NCBI RefSeq assembly: GCF_014651135.1
Contig: NZ_BMWH01000020.1
Location: 62,001 to 126,000 of the forward strand
Direction: 5' to 3'
DNA length: 64,000 bases
DNA from: Streptomyces echinoruber
GTDB lineage: Bacteria > Actinomycetota > Actinomycetes > Streptomycetales > Streptomycetaceae
The notes beneath the pieces are model-generated. The model saw nothing but the letters and a program-made list of their open reading frames with translations. It made no database searches and was not told where the DNA came from. The position numbers and the translations under genes were made by a program. Of the stretch, positions 49,801 through 58,492 are shown piece after piece (positions within the stretch are counted from its first letter, which is position 1; each line of letters opens with the position of its first letter).

Positions 49801-51569
49801 AGGGCCTGGTCAGCATCACGTCCCTGCCCGGCAAGGCGCTGAGGGCGCTGGGCGGCCTCGGCGGGGACATCCTGGGCATGCTGGGCCTGGGCGGCGGTGG
49901 CGGCGGCAGCTCGTCGGCCAACCAGCGCATCGGCCAGGTCCTCGCCGCCGCGCGTGGCTGGTCCGGCCCCCAGTGGGCCGCGCTGAAGAACCTGTGGATG
50001 GGCGAGTCCGGGTGGAACGAGCGCGCCCTGAACAAATCCAGCGGCGCGTACGGCATCCCACAGTCGCTGCCGGCGAGCAAGATGGCGTCGGCCGGAGCGG
50101 ACTGGCGCACGAACCCCGCCACGCAGATCAAGTGGGGCCTGTCCTACATCGCCAGCCGGTACGGCAACCCGGTCAACGCCTACTCGGCGTGGCTGTCGCG
50201 CTCCCCACACTGGTACGCCAAGGGCGGGTTCGCGCAGTTCGGCGAGACGGCCTGGGTCGGCGAGAAGGGCGCCGAGCTGATGCAGGTGACCCCGAAGGGC
50301 ACCCGCATCTTCAACCACCAGGACTCGATGGCCATCGCCAAGGCCAACGGGATCCGCCTGCCGGGCTACGCCTCCGGCACGATCCAGAACGCCGCCGACC
50401 GGGTGCGCCGCGACCGGGAGAAGGTGGAGGACGCCCGGGACGCCCTGGCGCGGGCGAAGCGCCGCCACAAGGGCGTCGCCGCGGCGGAGGCGCGGCTGCG
50501 GGCCGCGCAGAAGGAGCTCCAAGCCGCCGAGATCTCGCTGAAGAACGCCAAGCGCTCGGCGAAGACGTCGATCGCGAACACGATCGCAACGGGCCTGCAG
50601 AAGACGCTGAGCACCGGCACGGCGTCGGCGATCAACTCGGCGATCAAGTCACTGGCGACGAAGCTGCTGAACGCCGGCTACAACAAGACCGCCTCCAGCG
50701 TGCAGAAGAAGGGCGGCCAACTGGCATCCCTCGCCGACAAGAAGGCGGGCATCCAGAAGACCATCGCCCAGGCGAACGAGTACGCCTCCGATCAGGCATC
50801 GAAGATCACCGACTTCCTGTCGATCTCCGGCACGTCTGCGATGAGCGTCAAGGACCTCATCTCGCAGATGACGGGCCAGCAGAAGACCGCCAGCAACTTC
50901 GTGGCGCTGACGCGGTCGCTGAAGGCGCGCGGCGCGTCGAAGGAGCTGCTGGACCAGCTGTCCGAGGCCGGCCCGGGCAGCCAGCTCGCGACGATCCTCG
51001 GCGCGAAGAACGTCACGACGCAGGACATCGCCAAGCTGAACTCGCTGGCCAAGTCGGGCGGGAAGCTGGCGACGTCCTTCGGCCGGGACATGGCCGACTT
51101 GATGTACGACAGCGGCAAGGACGCCGGGAAGGGCTTCCTCGCGGGCCTGAAGTCGCAGGAGGCGGCGCTGGCCAAGCAGATGTCGAAGCTGGCCGCTGAC
51201 CTGGTCAAGCAGATCAAGAAGGCCTTGAAGATCAAGAGCCCGTCGGTGCTGATGCGGGACGAGGTCGGCAAGCAGATCGCGCTCGGCATGGTCGTCGGCA
51301 TGGACCGGCACCGGCCGCATGTCGCAGCCGCCGGCCGTCGCCTGGCCACCACCGCGTACGCCGCGTCGGCCGGGGCGTCCTCGGCCCGGGCCAACGCCGC
51401 CTTCACCCAGCTCGCCCAGCTCCTTGGCAGCGGCCAGCTCGGCGGCACGGAGGTTCATGTGCACTTCGACGACCCGGCACTGCGGGACCTGATCCGAGTC
51501 ACGACCAAGCCGCTGATCCAGGCCAGCCACGGCGAACAGGCGTACCGCGCGAAGGTGGGGAGGCGATGA
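46899..51569 (+). CDS. tail tape measure protein with lytic transglycosylase domain
   Basis: 1,556 residues from GTG with AGGGAGGTG 9 bases upstream. The N-terminal part (MKMAGDFEKNMNRVEALSG-type region, then SADAMAQLATAGLN) belongs to the TP901-like tape measure family. Four 45-residue repeats lie near residues 738-905. A transglycosylase SLT domain follows (AALKNLWMGESGWNERALN with catalytic Glu, AYGIPQSLPASKM, YIASRYGNPVNAY). Long coiled coils complete it. It sets tail length and probably cuts peptidoglycan as DNA enters. Confidence 0.93.
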   Translation: MSTRTSRVVWDLIARDNASRTFARVSGAAHGLNRTATGLGAALRRGFAAGTVATAGLGASVLKMAGDFEKNMNRVEALSGATGSQLEKLRNQAKELGRSTQYGAAQSADAMAQLATAGLNVNQIYGSMPSVLALASSEQLDLTRAAEISTSVMTGYGMTVKQMPHAIDAMVKASVKANTSVDDLGEAFKYAGPIAHQAHLQFEEAVASMALMGNAGIKASMAGTALRGAVTRLLAPTHQVQETLDKLGVSVRTADGHLLPLTKIVDQLAKKGATTGQIMTIFGQRAGPGMAALIQQGSDKLAALTRELEHSGGTADRISKIQMKGWRGEVTRLKNAWEGLMISVGDTGALSLATKSLTGLTTATRGFTSFVDRYSKPAAQRFKSALGSLIPIGKIKRDFGEAKSVVADFFKGLGLGGGEKKPKKPTGIDKFPKTTLGRLTGAPHLGSGQTSSAKGPGKPLQQMPHYGVGQVAPTTGVHGPPLAPQPHGGSGLVAPLIHPKAKPPKSAAQRVGETIRKAVTGGISDADWSKVGSALGGALGKAFQWVAKNGGKLGKQLAKSLAGLDWVDIGKQVGGKSLGFAIGFVASFGQDLFSVDFWKKHWWDTVIATLSFIGVGKIAGPLSKVLSHIPVLKMFAPLLRGISHVTEPLSKAAGKVVKFFGSNLWKGFAKVFPHAAGIIEREASHLTTRVGVLGLKLLDKGKAAAKGLGSGLAKGAGWVIAKGAELVSHLLKPFAKAASWLLPKGRAFVGGLRTGIVNGAKGIAGWVSSHVISPATGRFARASSWLLSKGRAFVGGLRTGIVNGAKGIAGWVSSHVISPATSRFSRAGSWLLSKGASFVSGFKTGITRVARSIGGWTSSHIVSPVTSRFSRASSWLVSKGSSLIGGFKSGIIGAIKGISSWIKKHVVDPVVGAVKKFFGIRSPSRVFMGIGGHLVAGLIKGMAKTNGTAIAKKIFGSLPKALAAIAKKGLVSITSLPGKALRALGGLGGDILGMLGLGGGGGGSSSANQRIGQVLAAARGWSGPQWAALKNLWMGESGWNERALNKSSGAYGIPQSLPASKMASAGADWRTNPATQIKWGLSYIASRYGNPVNAYSAWLSRSPHWYAKGGFAQFGETAWVGEKGAELMQVTPKGTRIFNHQDSMAIAKANGIRLPGYASGTIQNAADRVRRDREKVEDARDALARAKRRHKGVAAAEARLRAAQKELQAAEISLKNAKRSAKTSIANTIATGLQKTLSTGTASAINSAIKSLATKLLNAGYNKTASSVQKKGGQLASLADKKAGIQKTIAQANEYASDQASKITDFLSISGTSAMSVKDLISQMTGQQKTASNFVALTRSLKARGASKELLDQLSEAGPGSQLATILGAKNVTTQDIAKLNSLAKSGGKLATSFGRDMADLMYDSGKDAGKGFLAGLKSQEAALAKQMSKLAADLVKQIKKALKIKSPSVLMRDEVGKQIALGMVVGMDRHRPHVAAAGRRLATTAYAASAGASSARANAAFTQLAQLLGSGQLGGTEVHVHFDDPALRDLIRVTTKPLIQASHGEQAYRAKVGRR
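49113..49652 (+). repeat. 135-bp tandem repeats in the tape measure
   Basis: Units begin at 49113, 49248, 49383 and 49518 with a period of exactly 135 bases. The motif is SWLLSKGRAFVGGLRTGIVN, followed by a segment GWVSSHVISP. The first two units are nearly identical at DNA level and the last two are more changed. Confidence 0.88.
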
Positions 51570-53032
51570 CCATCTCGTACGTGGCCGTAGGGGCGCTGGC
51601 GCAGCACACCAACGCCGTCACCCCGGCGCTCCCCGCGGGCGCGGCCGCCGGTCAGCTGGCCATCTGCCAGGTGGTCTCCGCGCACCCCAACGACTCGGTG
51701 CCGTCCATCCCGTCCGGGTGGTCGCTGGTCGGCTCGTTCAGCGGCGGCGCCGGCGCATTCGGCCTCAACACCGGCCTGCGGCGGCTCACCCTGTTCGCGC
51801 GGGAGCTGACCGGCGGCGACGGCGCCCCGAGCACCGCGGTCCCGTCCGGCAGCAGCGGCTCGGCGATCGGCGCCCGGGTGTTCACGCTGGCGCGCACGGC
51901 CGGCACCGGCTGGCGGTGGGCGGTCACCGCCGGCATTGACACCACCTCCGACACGTCGTTCTCCGCGGCCTGCTCGACGGCGCTCACCTGGGCAGCGGGC
52001 GACTTCTGCGTGCTCGCCTACGGGTGGAACACGCAGACGGCTTCGGCATCGGCCCGTGCCGTGATCGCCACCGGCATCACCTACGCGGCGGCCACCAGCC
52101 GGCTGGCAGACCAGATCAGCAGCGGCAACGGCGCACGGCTCTCGATGGCGACGACGACGGTGACGGCCGGCACCGGTACGCAGGCGCCGACCGTGACGGC
52201 CACCCTGTCGGCCGCGGCCACCGGCGTCGGCGCCGTGCTCCGCGTCCGCGAGGCCAGCAGCGACATCAACGCCTCCCCGCAGAGCGTGTTCCCGCCGCGC
52301 AACCTCGTGAGCGTCACCGGCCTGGAGGGTGACGACATCACCAGCGTCAGCGTCTACCGGCAGTACGGCACCGACCAGACCCCGGTCCGCGCGGCCTCCG
52401 GCATCGACACCACCGGCGCGGACGTCCTCCTGCGCGTGGACGCCGAGCAGCCCCTCGGCGTGCCCGTCAACTACGGGGCGACCCTGACCGACGTCAACGG
52501 CAACTCCTGGCAGGTGTTCTCCGGGCCCATCACCTCCACCGTGGACGGCGACGTCATCAGCGACGCGATCCGCGGCACCGGCGCGAAGGTCTTCATCGAG
52601 AACTGGGACGACAAGAAACGCACCCGCGACGCCACCGTCTTCAACGTCGGCGGCCGGCTGGTCACCGTGGGCAAGCCCCGCTCCGGCGCGCAGGCCACCG
52701 TCACCGTCTCCACCGACACCGACGACGACGGCGACGCCCTGCAGGACGTTCTGCAGAACGCCACCGAGGGCGTGATCCTCATCCGCAAGCAGGTCACCCT
52801 CGCGGGCGTCGACGGCCACCTCGCCATCCTCAGCGACGACGAGCACCGCACCTGGTCCATCCCCTACCGGCTGTGGGACCTGGAAACCGCCGAGAGCGAG
52901 CCGTGGCCCGACACGCTGGAGGCCGCGGGCTTCACCCTCCAGGACGTGGCCGACAACTACTCGACCCTCGCCGACCTGGCGGCCGACTTCGCGACCCTGC
53001 TGGCCATCGCCCTGTTTGATTTCGGGGGCTGA
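51566..53032 (+). CDS. distal tail protein with N-terminal extra domain
   Basis: 488 residues. The first 230 residues are Gly/Thr/Ser/Ala-rich beta structure (PSIPSGWSLVGSFSGGAG), like receptor-facing phage domains. The second half (FPPRNLVSVTGLEGDDITSV onward) fits a distal tail (Dit-like) protein that starts the tip complex. It overlaps the tape measure by 4 bases. Confidence 0.78.
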   Translation: MTISYVAVGALAQHTNAVTPALPAGAAAGQLAICQVVSAHPNDSVPSIPSGWSLVGSFSGGAGAFGLNTGLRRLTLFARELTGGDGAPSTAVPSGSSGSAIGARVFTLARTAGTGWRWAVTAGIDTTSDTSFSAACSTALTWAAGDFCVLAYGWNTQTASASARAVIATGITYAAATSRLADQISSGNGARLSMATTTVTAGTGTQAPTVTATLSAAATGVGAVLRVREASSDINASPQSVFPPRNLVSVTGLEGDDITSVSVYRQYGTDQTPVRAASGIDTTGADVLLRVDAEQPLGVPVNYGATLTDVNGNSWQVFSGPITSTVDGDVISDAIRGTGAKVFIENWDDKKRTRDATVFNVGGRLVTVGKPRSGAQATVTVSTDTDDDGDALQDVLQNATEGVILIRKQVTLAGVDGHLAILSDDEHRTWSIPYRLWDLETAESEPWPDTLEAAGFTLQDVADNYSTLADLAADFATLLAIALFDFGG

Positions 53033-53033
53033 C

Positions 53034-54110
53034 GTGCTGGACATGTCGGCCACCGCCCTGTCGGTCGTGCAACGCAGCTTCACCATGAAGGTGCGGGCGG
53101 AGTCGTGGCGGGGCGGCGAGCTGCTCGCCGCGGACATCCCCGTCGCGGACGGCAGCGAGGACCGCGACCGGTCCCTGAACGTGCCCGAGCGCGTGTCGCT
53201 CACGGTGCCGCGCCGGGACCGCGGCTTCGACTGGGACCCGGGCGCCGACCCGGACCATCCGCTCGCCTCCTACGGGCAGCAGCTGCGCATCCTCTACGGC
53301 ATCGACATCGGCGGCGAGTTCGAGTGGATCGACCGCGGCTGGTTCCTGATCACCGAGGCCGGCGCGGACGGCGACACCGTCTCCGTCACCGCGCAAGGTC
53401 TGCTCACCCTCGTCGATGAGGCGAAGTTCGTCGCCCCGTTCCAGCCGTCCGGCACGATCGTCTCCACGATCCGTGGCCTGGTCGAGCCCGCGCTCACAGT
53501 CGAGTTCGGGCCCGGCCTGACCGACCAGTCCGTGCCCGTCGGCATGCAGTGGGACGACGACCGGCTCGGCGCGCTGAGCGAGGTCCTGGATGCGTGGGCG
53601 GCCGACGCCCACGTCACCACCGCCGGCACACTGCTGGTCGAGCCGCTCACCGACACCGGCACCCCGGTGCTGTCCCTCACCGACGGCGCCGGCGGCACCG
53701 TCATCCGCTGGCAGGGCAGCACAACGCGGGACGGCGCATTCAACTGCGTGATCGCGCAGGGCGAGGACGCGAACGGCAACCAGATCCAGGGCGTGGCCTA
53801 CGACGCGGACCCGCGCAGCCCGTTCATGTACGGCGGGCCCTTCAATCCGTTTCCCGTGCCGTACACGTTCAGCTCGCCGCTGATGACGACCGTCGCCCAG
53901 TGCCGCAAGGCAGCGGCCTCCAAGCTGCTCCAGCTGCGGCGCGCCGCCTCCCGCAAGCTGACGGTCAGCCTGGTGCCGCACCCGGGGCTGATGACCGGCG
54001 ACGTCATCGCCGCCACCGGTGCGGGCCTGACGAACGCCCGGTGCATGATCGAGGGCCTGTCGCTGCCCTACTCGCCCGGCGAGATGAGCCTGACCGTGAG
54101 GGTGCTGTAG
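53034..54110 (+). CDS. tail tip protein, DUF5047-like
   Basis: 358 residues from GTG. ESWRGGELLAADIPVADGS, PERVSLTVPRRDRGFDW and the centre FNCVIAQGEDANGNQI fit the DUF5047 family of phage minor tail proteins. It is probably the hub or baseplate-like protein next to the distal tail protein. Confidence 0.82.
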   Translation: MLDMSATALSVVQRSFTMKVRAESWRGGELLAADIPVADGSEDRDRSLNVPERVSLTVPRRDRGFDWDPGADPDHPLASYGQQLRILYGIDIGGEFEWIDRGWFLITEAGADGDTVSVTAQGLLTLVDEAKFVAPFQPSGTIVSTIRGLVEPALTVEFGPGLTDQSVPVGMQWDDDRLGALSEVLDAWAADAHVTTAGTLLVEPLTDTGTPVLSLTDGAGGTVIRWQGSTTRDGAFNCVIAQGEDANGNQIQGVAYDADPRSPFMYGGPFNPFPVPYTFSSPLMTTVAQCRKAAASKLLQLRRAASRKLTVSLVPHPGLMTGDVIAATGAGLTNARCMIEGLSLPYSPGEMSLTVRVL

Positions 54111-54112
54111 CC

Positions 54113-54937
54113 ATGGCCGACTGGGCAGATACCCGCGTCTCCCTCGCCGGGCAGGGCGCCGTCTACGGGGTGGCCGTGACCGCCTCCGCGAGCGGCGCCT
54201 GCCTGGCCAGCGTCGGCGGCATCCAGGTCGCGGTGCGAGTCGTGCCGGGGCTGACGGTGGCCGCCAAGGACAAGCTGCTCATCCTGCGCCGCGGCTCCAC
54301 CTACTGGGCGATCGCCGTCCTCACCGCGGCACCCGCCATGCCGCCCTCCCCGCCGGCGGTCGACGACAGCCCACCGGTCGTCAGCGACCCGGCGCCCGCG
54401 CCGAAACCCACGACGACGACCGGCACGCTGGTGTGCTCGCCGGTGGCCACGTCGACGTGGCGCGACGGCCACTGGCGCACCGACCTCGGCAGTTCGACCA
54501 GCGCCGATACCTTCCAGGGCCGCTACAGCGGCAGCTCCTACGGCCGCAACAGCGGGTTCGCCTTTTACGGCAGCAAACCCAGGTCGATCGCCGGGGCCAC
54601 GGTGACGAAGGCGACCGTGCGGCTGCGGCGGCTGGTATCCGGCGACTACGGCCGGCGCTCCCCGACGCTGCGCCTGGTCTCCGAGTCCACCCGGCCGAGC
54701 GGTTTCCCCACCCTCAACGAAAGCGCGACGGGCCCGGCGCTCGGTGTGATCAATCAGGCCAGCCCCTGGGAGACCACCTTCACCCTGCCCACCTCGTGGG
54801 GTCAGGCCATGGTCGACGGCACCCGCGGCGGCCTCGCCATCACCGTCGCCTCCGACGACCCGTACATCCGGCTCGCGGGGCGCGATTCCTGGTCCGCTGC
54901 GTGGACGCTCACGCTGTACTGGAGGAGATCGAGTTGA
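54113..54937 (+). CDS. tail tip or fibre-base protein
   Basis: 274 residues from ATG. N-terminal beta part, Pro/Ala/Thr linker (APAPKPTTTTGTLVC), then a C-terminal domain (FQGRYSGSSYGRNSGFAFYG, RLAGRDSWSAAWTLTLYW) typical of surface-exposed phage structural proteins. Probably a receptor-binding or tip protein. Confidence 0.7.
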   Translation: MADWADTRVSLAGQGAVYGVAVTASASGACLASVGGIQVAVRVVPGLTVAAKDKLLILRRGSTYWAIAVLTAAPAMPPSPPAVDDSPPVVSDPAPAPKPTTTTGTLVCSPVATSTWRDGHWRTDLGSSTSADTFQGRYSGSSYGRNSGFAFYGSKPRSIAGATVTKATVRLRRLVSGDYGRRSPTLRLVSESTRPSGFPTLNESATGPALGVINQASPWETTFTLPTSWGQAMVDGTRGGLAITVASDDPYIRLAGRDSWSAAWTLTLYWRRSS

Positions 54938-55692
54938 GCCAGACCACCGGCAAAGGGCTCATCTACCCCGAGTCCAACGACCACGCCCGCATCTGGGAGT
55001 GGCTGCAGAGCCTGGCCACCAGCGCTGATGCGGCGATCCCCGGCAGTGTGGACGTGCAGGTGTTCACCTCCTCCGGCACCTGGACCCGGCCGGCGGGCGC
55101 CCTGTGGGTCGAGGTCCACGTCCAGGCTGCGGGCGGCGGATCCGGCGGCGTGGCCTCCACCGGCTCCGGGCAGGCCGCGTGCGCCCCGGGCGGCGGAGGC
55201 GGCGAGTACGCCCGCGGTTTCTTCACCGCGGCGGCTGCCGGGGCCAGCCAGTCCATCACGGTCGGAGTCGGCGGCGCGGGCGGCGCGGCCGGCGCGAACT
55301 CCGGCGCCAACGGCGGCAACTCCAGCTTCGGTGCCCTGATCACCGCGATGGGCGGCAGCGGCGCCCAGGGAGCCACCGCGACGTCCGCGGCCAGTCTGGG
55401 CGGCGCCAACGGCGGCACGGGCGGCACCGGCGGAAACTTCAGGATCCCCGGCGGGGACGGCGGCAACGGTCAGGTCATCGCGTCGGTCCCCGTGAAGTAC
55501 AACAACGGCGGCGGCGCCTTCCTCGGAGGCATGCGCCGCTCCTCCGGCGTGGCCGCGACCACAACGACCGGATTCGACGGCTACCCGTACGGCGGCGGCG
55601 CCAGCGGCCCGGCCAACGGCGCCACACAGGCCGCCGTCGCCGGCTCCAAGGGCGCCGACGGCGTGGTCATCGTCATCACCTACAAGGCATGA
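54934..55692 (+). CDS. glycine-rich tail fibre protein
   Basis: 252 residues from TTG 54934, with GGAGG 8 bases upstream and the preceding TGA overlapped. A short N-terminal helical domain is followed by FTSSGTWTRPAGALWVEVHV and a glycine-rich domain with many GG pairs. This matches tail fibre tips with a glycine-rich sandwich. It probably contacts the host surface. Confidence 0.82.
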   Translation: MSQTTGKGLIYPESNDHARIWEWLQSLATSADAAIPGSVDVQVFTSSGTWTRPAGALWVEVHVQAAGGGSGGVASTGSGQAACAPGGGGGEYARGFFTAAAAGASQSITVGVGGAGGAAGANSGANGGNSSFGALITAMGGSGAQGATATSAASLGGANGGTGGTGGNFRIPGGDGGNGQVIASVPVKYNNGGGAFLGGMRRSSGVAATTTTGFDGYPYGGGASGPANGATQAAVAGSKGADGVVIVITYKA

Positions 55693-56105
55693 CCGGACAG
55701 CGCGCCAGCGAAGGGGAACCGGCCGGCAGCCCGACGGCGCCCCCGTTCACGACCGAGCGGCGGGACGCCTCGATCGTCGAGCAGTGGGACGTGCCCTCCC
55801 GCACCTACCGCCGCTACGACTGCGGCGCCCTCGTCGAAGAACGCCCGTTCACCGACGCGGAGAACGCGAGCGCGGACCAGGCCATCGCGGACGCGGCGCG
55901 CCGCGCCACCCAGGCCGCGCTCCTGGAACGCGCGCGGCAGGACCTCGCCACCAACCAGGCCTACCTCGACGCCGTGGCCGCGGGCACCGCCACCACCGAC
56001 GACGCCATCGCCCAGGTCGCCGTCCTCACCCGGCAGGCCCTCGGGTTCATCCGGCTCACCGTCGGCGGGCCCCTCCTCGACGACCTCGACCAGACCGGAG
56101 GCTGA
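55689..56105 (+). CDS. small fibre-associated protein
   Basis: 138 residues, ATG overlap. WDVPSRTYRRYDCGALVEERP followed by helices (AADARRATQAALLERAR-like). It may be a fibre chaperone or attachment protein; the family is not certain. Confidence 0.64.
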   Translation: MTGQRASEGEPAGSPTAPPFTTERRDASIVEQWDVPSRTYRRYDCGALVEERPFTDAENASADQAIADAARRATQAALLERARQDLATNQAYLDAVAAGTATTDDAIAQVAVLTRQALGFIRLTVGGPLLDDLDQTGG

Positions 56106-56106
56106 C

Positions 56107-56319
56107 GTGGACTTCCCCCTGTGGCTGTGGGCCATCCCGCTGGTGGCGTTCGCCGTCCTCGAGGGCCTGGCCATCGCCAACCGACGCCGCGGCGACACCG
56201 CGAGCGAGCTGCTGCGCAAGCTGGCCGGGATCAAGCCGCTGCGCCCCTGGCGGCCGGCGGGCGTCGCCGCCATCGCCACCTTCTGCGCGTGGCTCGCCCA
56301 GCACCTCATCGGCGGCTGA
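56107..56319 (+). CDS. small membrane protein
   Basis: 70 residues from GTG. Two hydrophobic helices (LWLWAIPLVAFAVLEGLAI; AGVAAIATFCAWLAQHLIGG) joined by a basic loop. The two-helix plan near the lysis genes is compatible with a holin or antiholin. Confidence 0.62.
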   Translation: MDFPLWLWAIPLVAFAVLEGLAIANRRRGDTASELLRKLAGIKPLRPWRPAGVAAIATFCAWLAQHLIGG

Positions 56320-56322
56320 CCC

Positions 56323-56601
56323 ATGGCTGCCCGCGACCGCGGCGCCCCGCCCTCCACCTGGCCGGGGATGGAGATGGTCGGCATGACCCGGCTGACCGAC
56401 GACATCTACTACGGGTGGATCGACAACACGGCTGACCCGACGTTCTGGCACTGGTGCACGGCGCAGGGCCGCTGGGTGGCCGCAGGCACGTGGAAGCACC
56501 AACTCGTGTCCCGCGACCCCCTGCACCTCGAACCGTCGCTGCTGTGGCGCTGCTGCGGCACCCACGGGTGGGTGCGCGGCGGCGTATGGATCCCCGCCTG
56601 A
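56323..56601 (+). CDS. hypothetical phage protein
   Basis: 92 residues from ATG. Trp-rich (YYGWIDNTADPTFWHWC; CCGTHGWVRGGVW). A small structural or carbohydrate-binding fold is possible; not recognised. Confidence 0.6.
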   Translation: MAARDRGAPPSTWPGMEMVGMTRLTDDIYYGWIDNTADPTFWHWCTAQGRWVAAGTWKHQLVSRDPLHLEPSLLWRCCGTHGWVRGGVWIPA

Positions 56602-56611
56602 AGGGAGCATC

Positions 56612-56806
56612 ATGTCCGACCGTGCCGGCCTTGCCCGGACCGCCTACGCCGCCTACGGAGAGACGACCGGCGGCCTGAATCACCGCGGGGAGCCCATGCC
56701 CGCCTGGGAGGACCTCGGCGAGCTGATCCAGCAGGCGTGGATCGCCGCCGCGGTCGCCGTCGCCCAGGCGGTCACCGCCCCACCCCGATCGGAGGACTCC
56801 CAGTGA
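56612..56806 (+). CDS. small hypothetical protein
   Basis: 64 residues from ATG with AAGGGAG upstream. Helical (LGELIQQAWIAAAVAVAQAV). The function is unknown. Confidence 0.58.
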   Translation: MSDRAGLARTAYAAYGETTGGLNHRGEPMPAWEDLGELIQQAWIAAAVAVAQAVTAPPRSEDSQ

Positions 56807-56874
56807 TCAAGGGCATCGACGTCTCTGCCTACCAGCCGGATGCGTACGACACGACATCTGCTCCCTTGCTCTGA
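56803..56874 (+). pseudogene. 5' remnant of a GH25 muramidase gene
   Basis: GTG 56803 has GGAGG 9 bases upstream and reads IKGIDVSAYQPD, the characteristic start of GH25 lysozymes, then diverges and stops at 56874. Only 23 residues remain. It is likely the start of an older lysin gene, replaced by the amidase now found downstream. Confidence 0.55.
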
Positions 56875-56894
56875 CCCCATGACGGAGGCTCACC

Positions 56895-57203
56895 ATGCCC
56901 CAACCCACCATCGGCCGCATCGTCCACTACCGGCTCACCGAGCATGACGCCAGCGACATCAACCGCCGCCGCGAGGACTGGCAGCGCATGGGCGGCGAGC
57001 ACAACCAGGCCGGGATCGTCGGCCACGTCGGTAACCACGTTTCCGAGGGCGACCTGTTCCCGGCCGTCATCGTCCGCGTGTGGAACGAAAGCACCGTCAC
57101 TTGCAACCTCCAGGTCCTGCTTGACGGTATCGATACCTACTGGGCCACCTCCCGTGCCGAGGGCACCGAGTCCGGCACCTGGGCCTGGCCGGAGCGTGCG
57201 TGA
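56895..57203 (+). CDS. hypothetical phage protein
   Basis: 102 residues. PTIGRIVHYRL, a basic helix and FPAVIVRVWNESTVTCNLQVLLDG suggest a small beta domain. Proteins of this pattern occur in several actinophages beside lysis genes. It overlaps the amidase start. Confidence 0.68.
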   Translation: MPQPTIGRIVHYRLTEHDASDINRRREDWQRMGGEHNQAGIVGHVGNHVSEGDLFPAVIVRVWNESTVTCNLQVLLDGIDTYWATSRAEGTESGTWAWPERA

Positions 57204-58264
57204 TGGCTACCCCGCTGACCGCCGACCAGCTGGTCGCCGCCCTGCGTGCCGAGGGCTGCATCGTCGATGAGGTGCGCGACTGGCGGCACCACAACCGCAA
57301 CGCCAAGGGCGCCTGGGGCCCCGTGCACGGTGTGGTGATCCACCACACCGCCACCGGCCCCGGCACGGACGTCGTCAGCGTCATCTACGACGGCTCCAGC
57401 AGCCTGCCCGGCCCGCTCGCCACCGGCTGCATCACCAAGGACGGTGTCGTCCACCTCACCGCGAACGGGCGCGCCAACCACGCCGGTGGTGGTGACGGCG
57501 ACGTACTCCAGGCCGTCATCGACGAGTCGTACGGCGACTACCCGCCCCCGACACACGAGCACGAGGGCTCGGCCGGGGCCGTCGACGGCAACGCCCGCTT
57601 CTACGGGTGGGAGTGCGAGAACGCGGGCAACGGCACCGACCCGTGGCCTCGCGTCCAGTACATCGCCATCGTCAGGGCGACCGCGGCGCTCTGCCGCGCG
57701 CACGGCTGGAGCAGCAAGAGCGCGATCGGCCACTTGGAGTGGTCGGACTGGAAGCCCGATCCGCGCGGCTTCGACATGAAGGACTTCCGCCGCGACCTCG
57801 CCGCCTGCCTGGCGCTCCCGGCGGGCCGGTGGGAAGGAGACGACCCCATGCCCCAGTACGTCAACCTCGGCATCGCCGAGCCCTACACCCTCCAGCCCGG
57901 CGTCTGGGACTCGATCGAGTTCACCGCCGAGTGGACGGATGAGACCGGCGACCACGCCACCGGCGGCAGCGTGTTCGCCCGCGGCCCGGCCCGCTTCACC
58001 GGCACAGTCAGTCTCGCCGTCGACGGCCTGCCCGTGGGCGCGGTGGTGCAGGCCCGCATGTCCGAGTACGACGGCGACCAGCTCGCCCTGGACCACCCGA
58101 TCCACGAGATCCACGGCACCGACGGCGGGAGCTTCGCCGTCGTGCCGCTGACCAAGCGGCTCACCGCCGGCCGCGGCATGCGCATCCGGCTCCTCAACCA
58201 GGCCAGTGAGCCGGTCACCGTCACCAGCGCGGTCCTCACCGCGCTCGTCTGGAAGGAGGGCTGA
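57203..58264 (+). CDS. endolysin: N-acetylmuramoyl-L-alanine amidase with C-terminal domain
   Basis: 353 residues from ATG 57203 (GTG 57200 overlaps the previous gene). Residues 30-190 are an amidase_2 domain: HGVVIHHTATGPGTD with the zinc-binding His, ANHAGGGDGDVLQ, and GHLEWSDWKPDPRGFDM with a second zinc ligand and acid. The C-terminal 150 residues are beta-rich and may bind cell wall. It cuts the amide bond between muramic acid and the peptide. Released by holin action. Confidence 0.92.
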   Translation: MATPLTADQLVAALRAEGCIVDEVRDWRHHNRNAKGAWGPVHGVVIHHTATGPGTDVVSVIYDGSSSLPGPLATGCITKDGVVHLTANGRANHAGGGDGDVLQAVIDESYGDYPPPTHEHEGSAGAVDGNARFYGWECENAGNGTDPWPRVQYIAIVRATAALCRAHGWSSKSAIGHLEWSDWKPDPRGFDMKDFRRDLAACLALPAGRWEGDDPMPQYVNLGIAEPYTLQPGVWDSIEFTAEWTDETGDHATGGSVFARGPARFTGTVSLAVDGLPVGAVVQARMSEYDGDQLALDHPIHEIHGTDGGSFAVVPLTKRLTAGRGMRIRLLNQASEPVTVTSAVLTALVWKEG

Positions 58265-58267
58265 GCG

Positions 58268-58480
58268 ATGAAGGTGTCCCGCTACTGGAAGGCGATCGTC
58301 GCCGCCGTCGTGGCCGGCGCCGGCACCGCAGGGACCGCCGTGCAGGACGGCACGGTCACCGCGGGCGAGGCCGCCGCCATCGTCCTGGCCGTGCTCGGCG
58401 GGCTCGGCTTCACCTGGGCGGTCCCGAACCGGCCTCCGGCGCGGCCGGAGCCCGCCTCCGAGCCCCCGCGGGTTCTCTGA
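58268..58480 (+). CDS. holin-like membrane protein
   Basis: 70 residues. A basic start, then two hydrophobic helices (AIVAAVVAGAGTAGTAV; AAAIVLAVLGGLGFTWAV) and a Pro-rich tail. The placement directly after the endolysin fits a holin that opens the membrane at lysis. Confidence 0.76.
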   Translation: MKVSRYWKAIVAAVVAGAGTAGTAVQDGTVTAGEAAAIVLAVLGGLGFTWAVPNRPPARPEPASEPPRVL

Positions 58481-58492
58481 CCGGAGGCTCCC

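Noticed and set aside
48530..51199. An 889-residue forward frame within the tape measure gene
   Set aside because: It is the same DNA in another frame, rich in Arg, Gly and Pro. The 0 frame matches the tape measure and transglycosylase domains.
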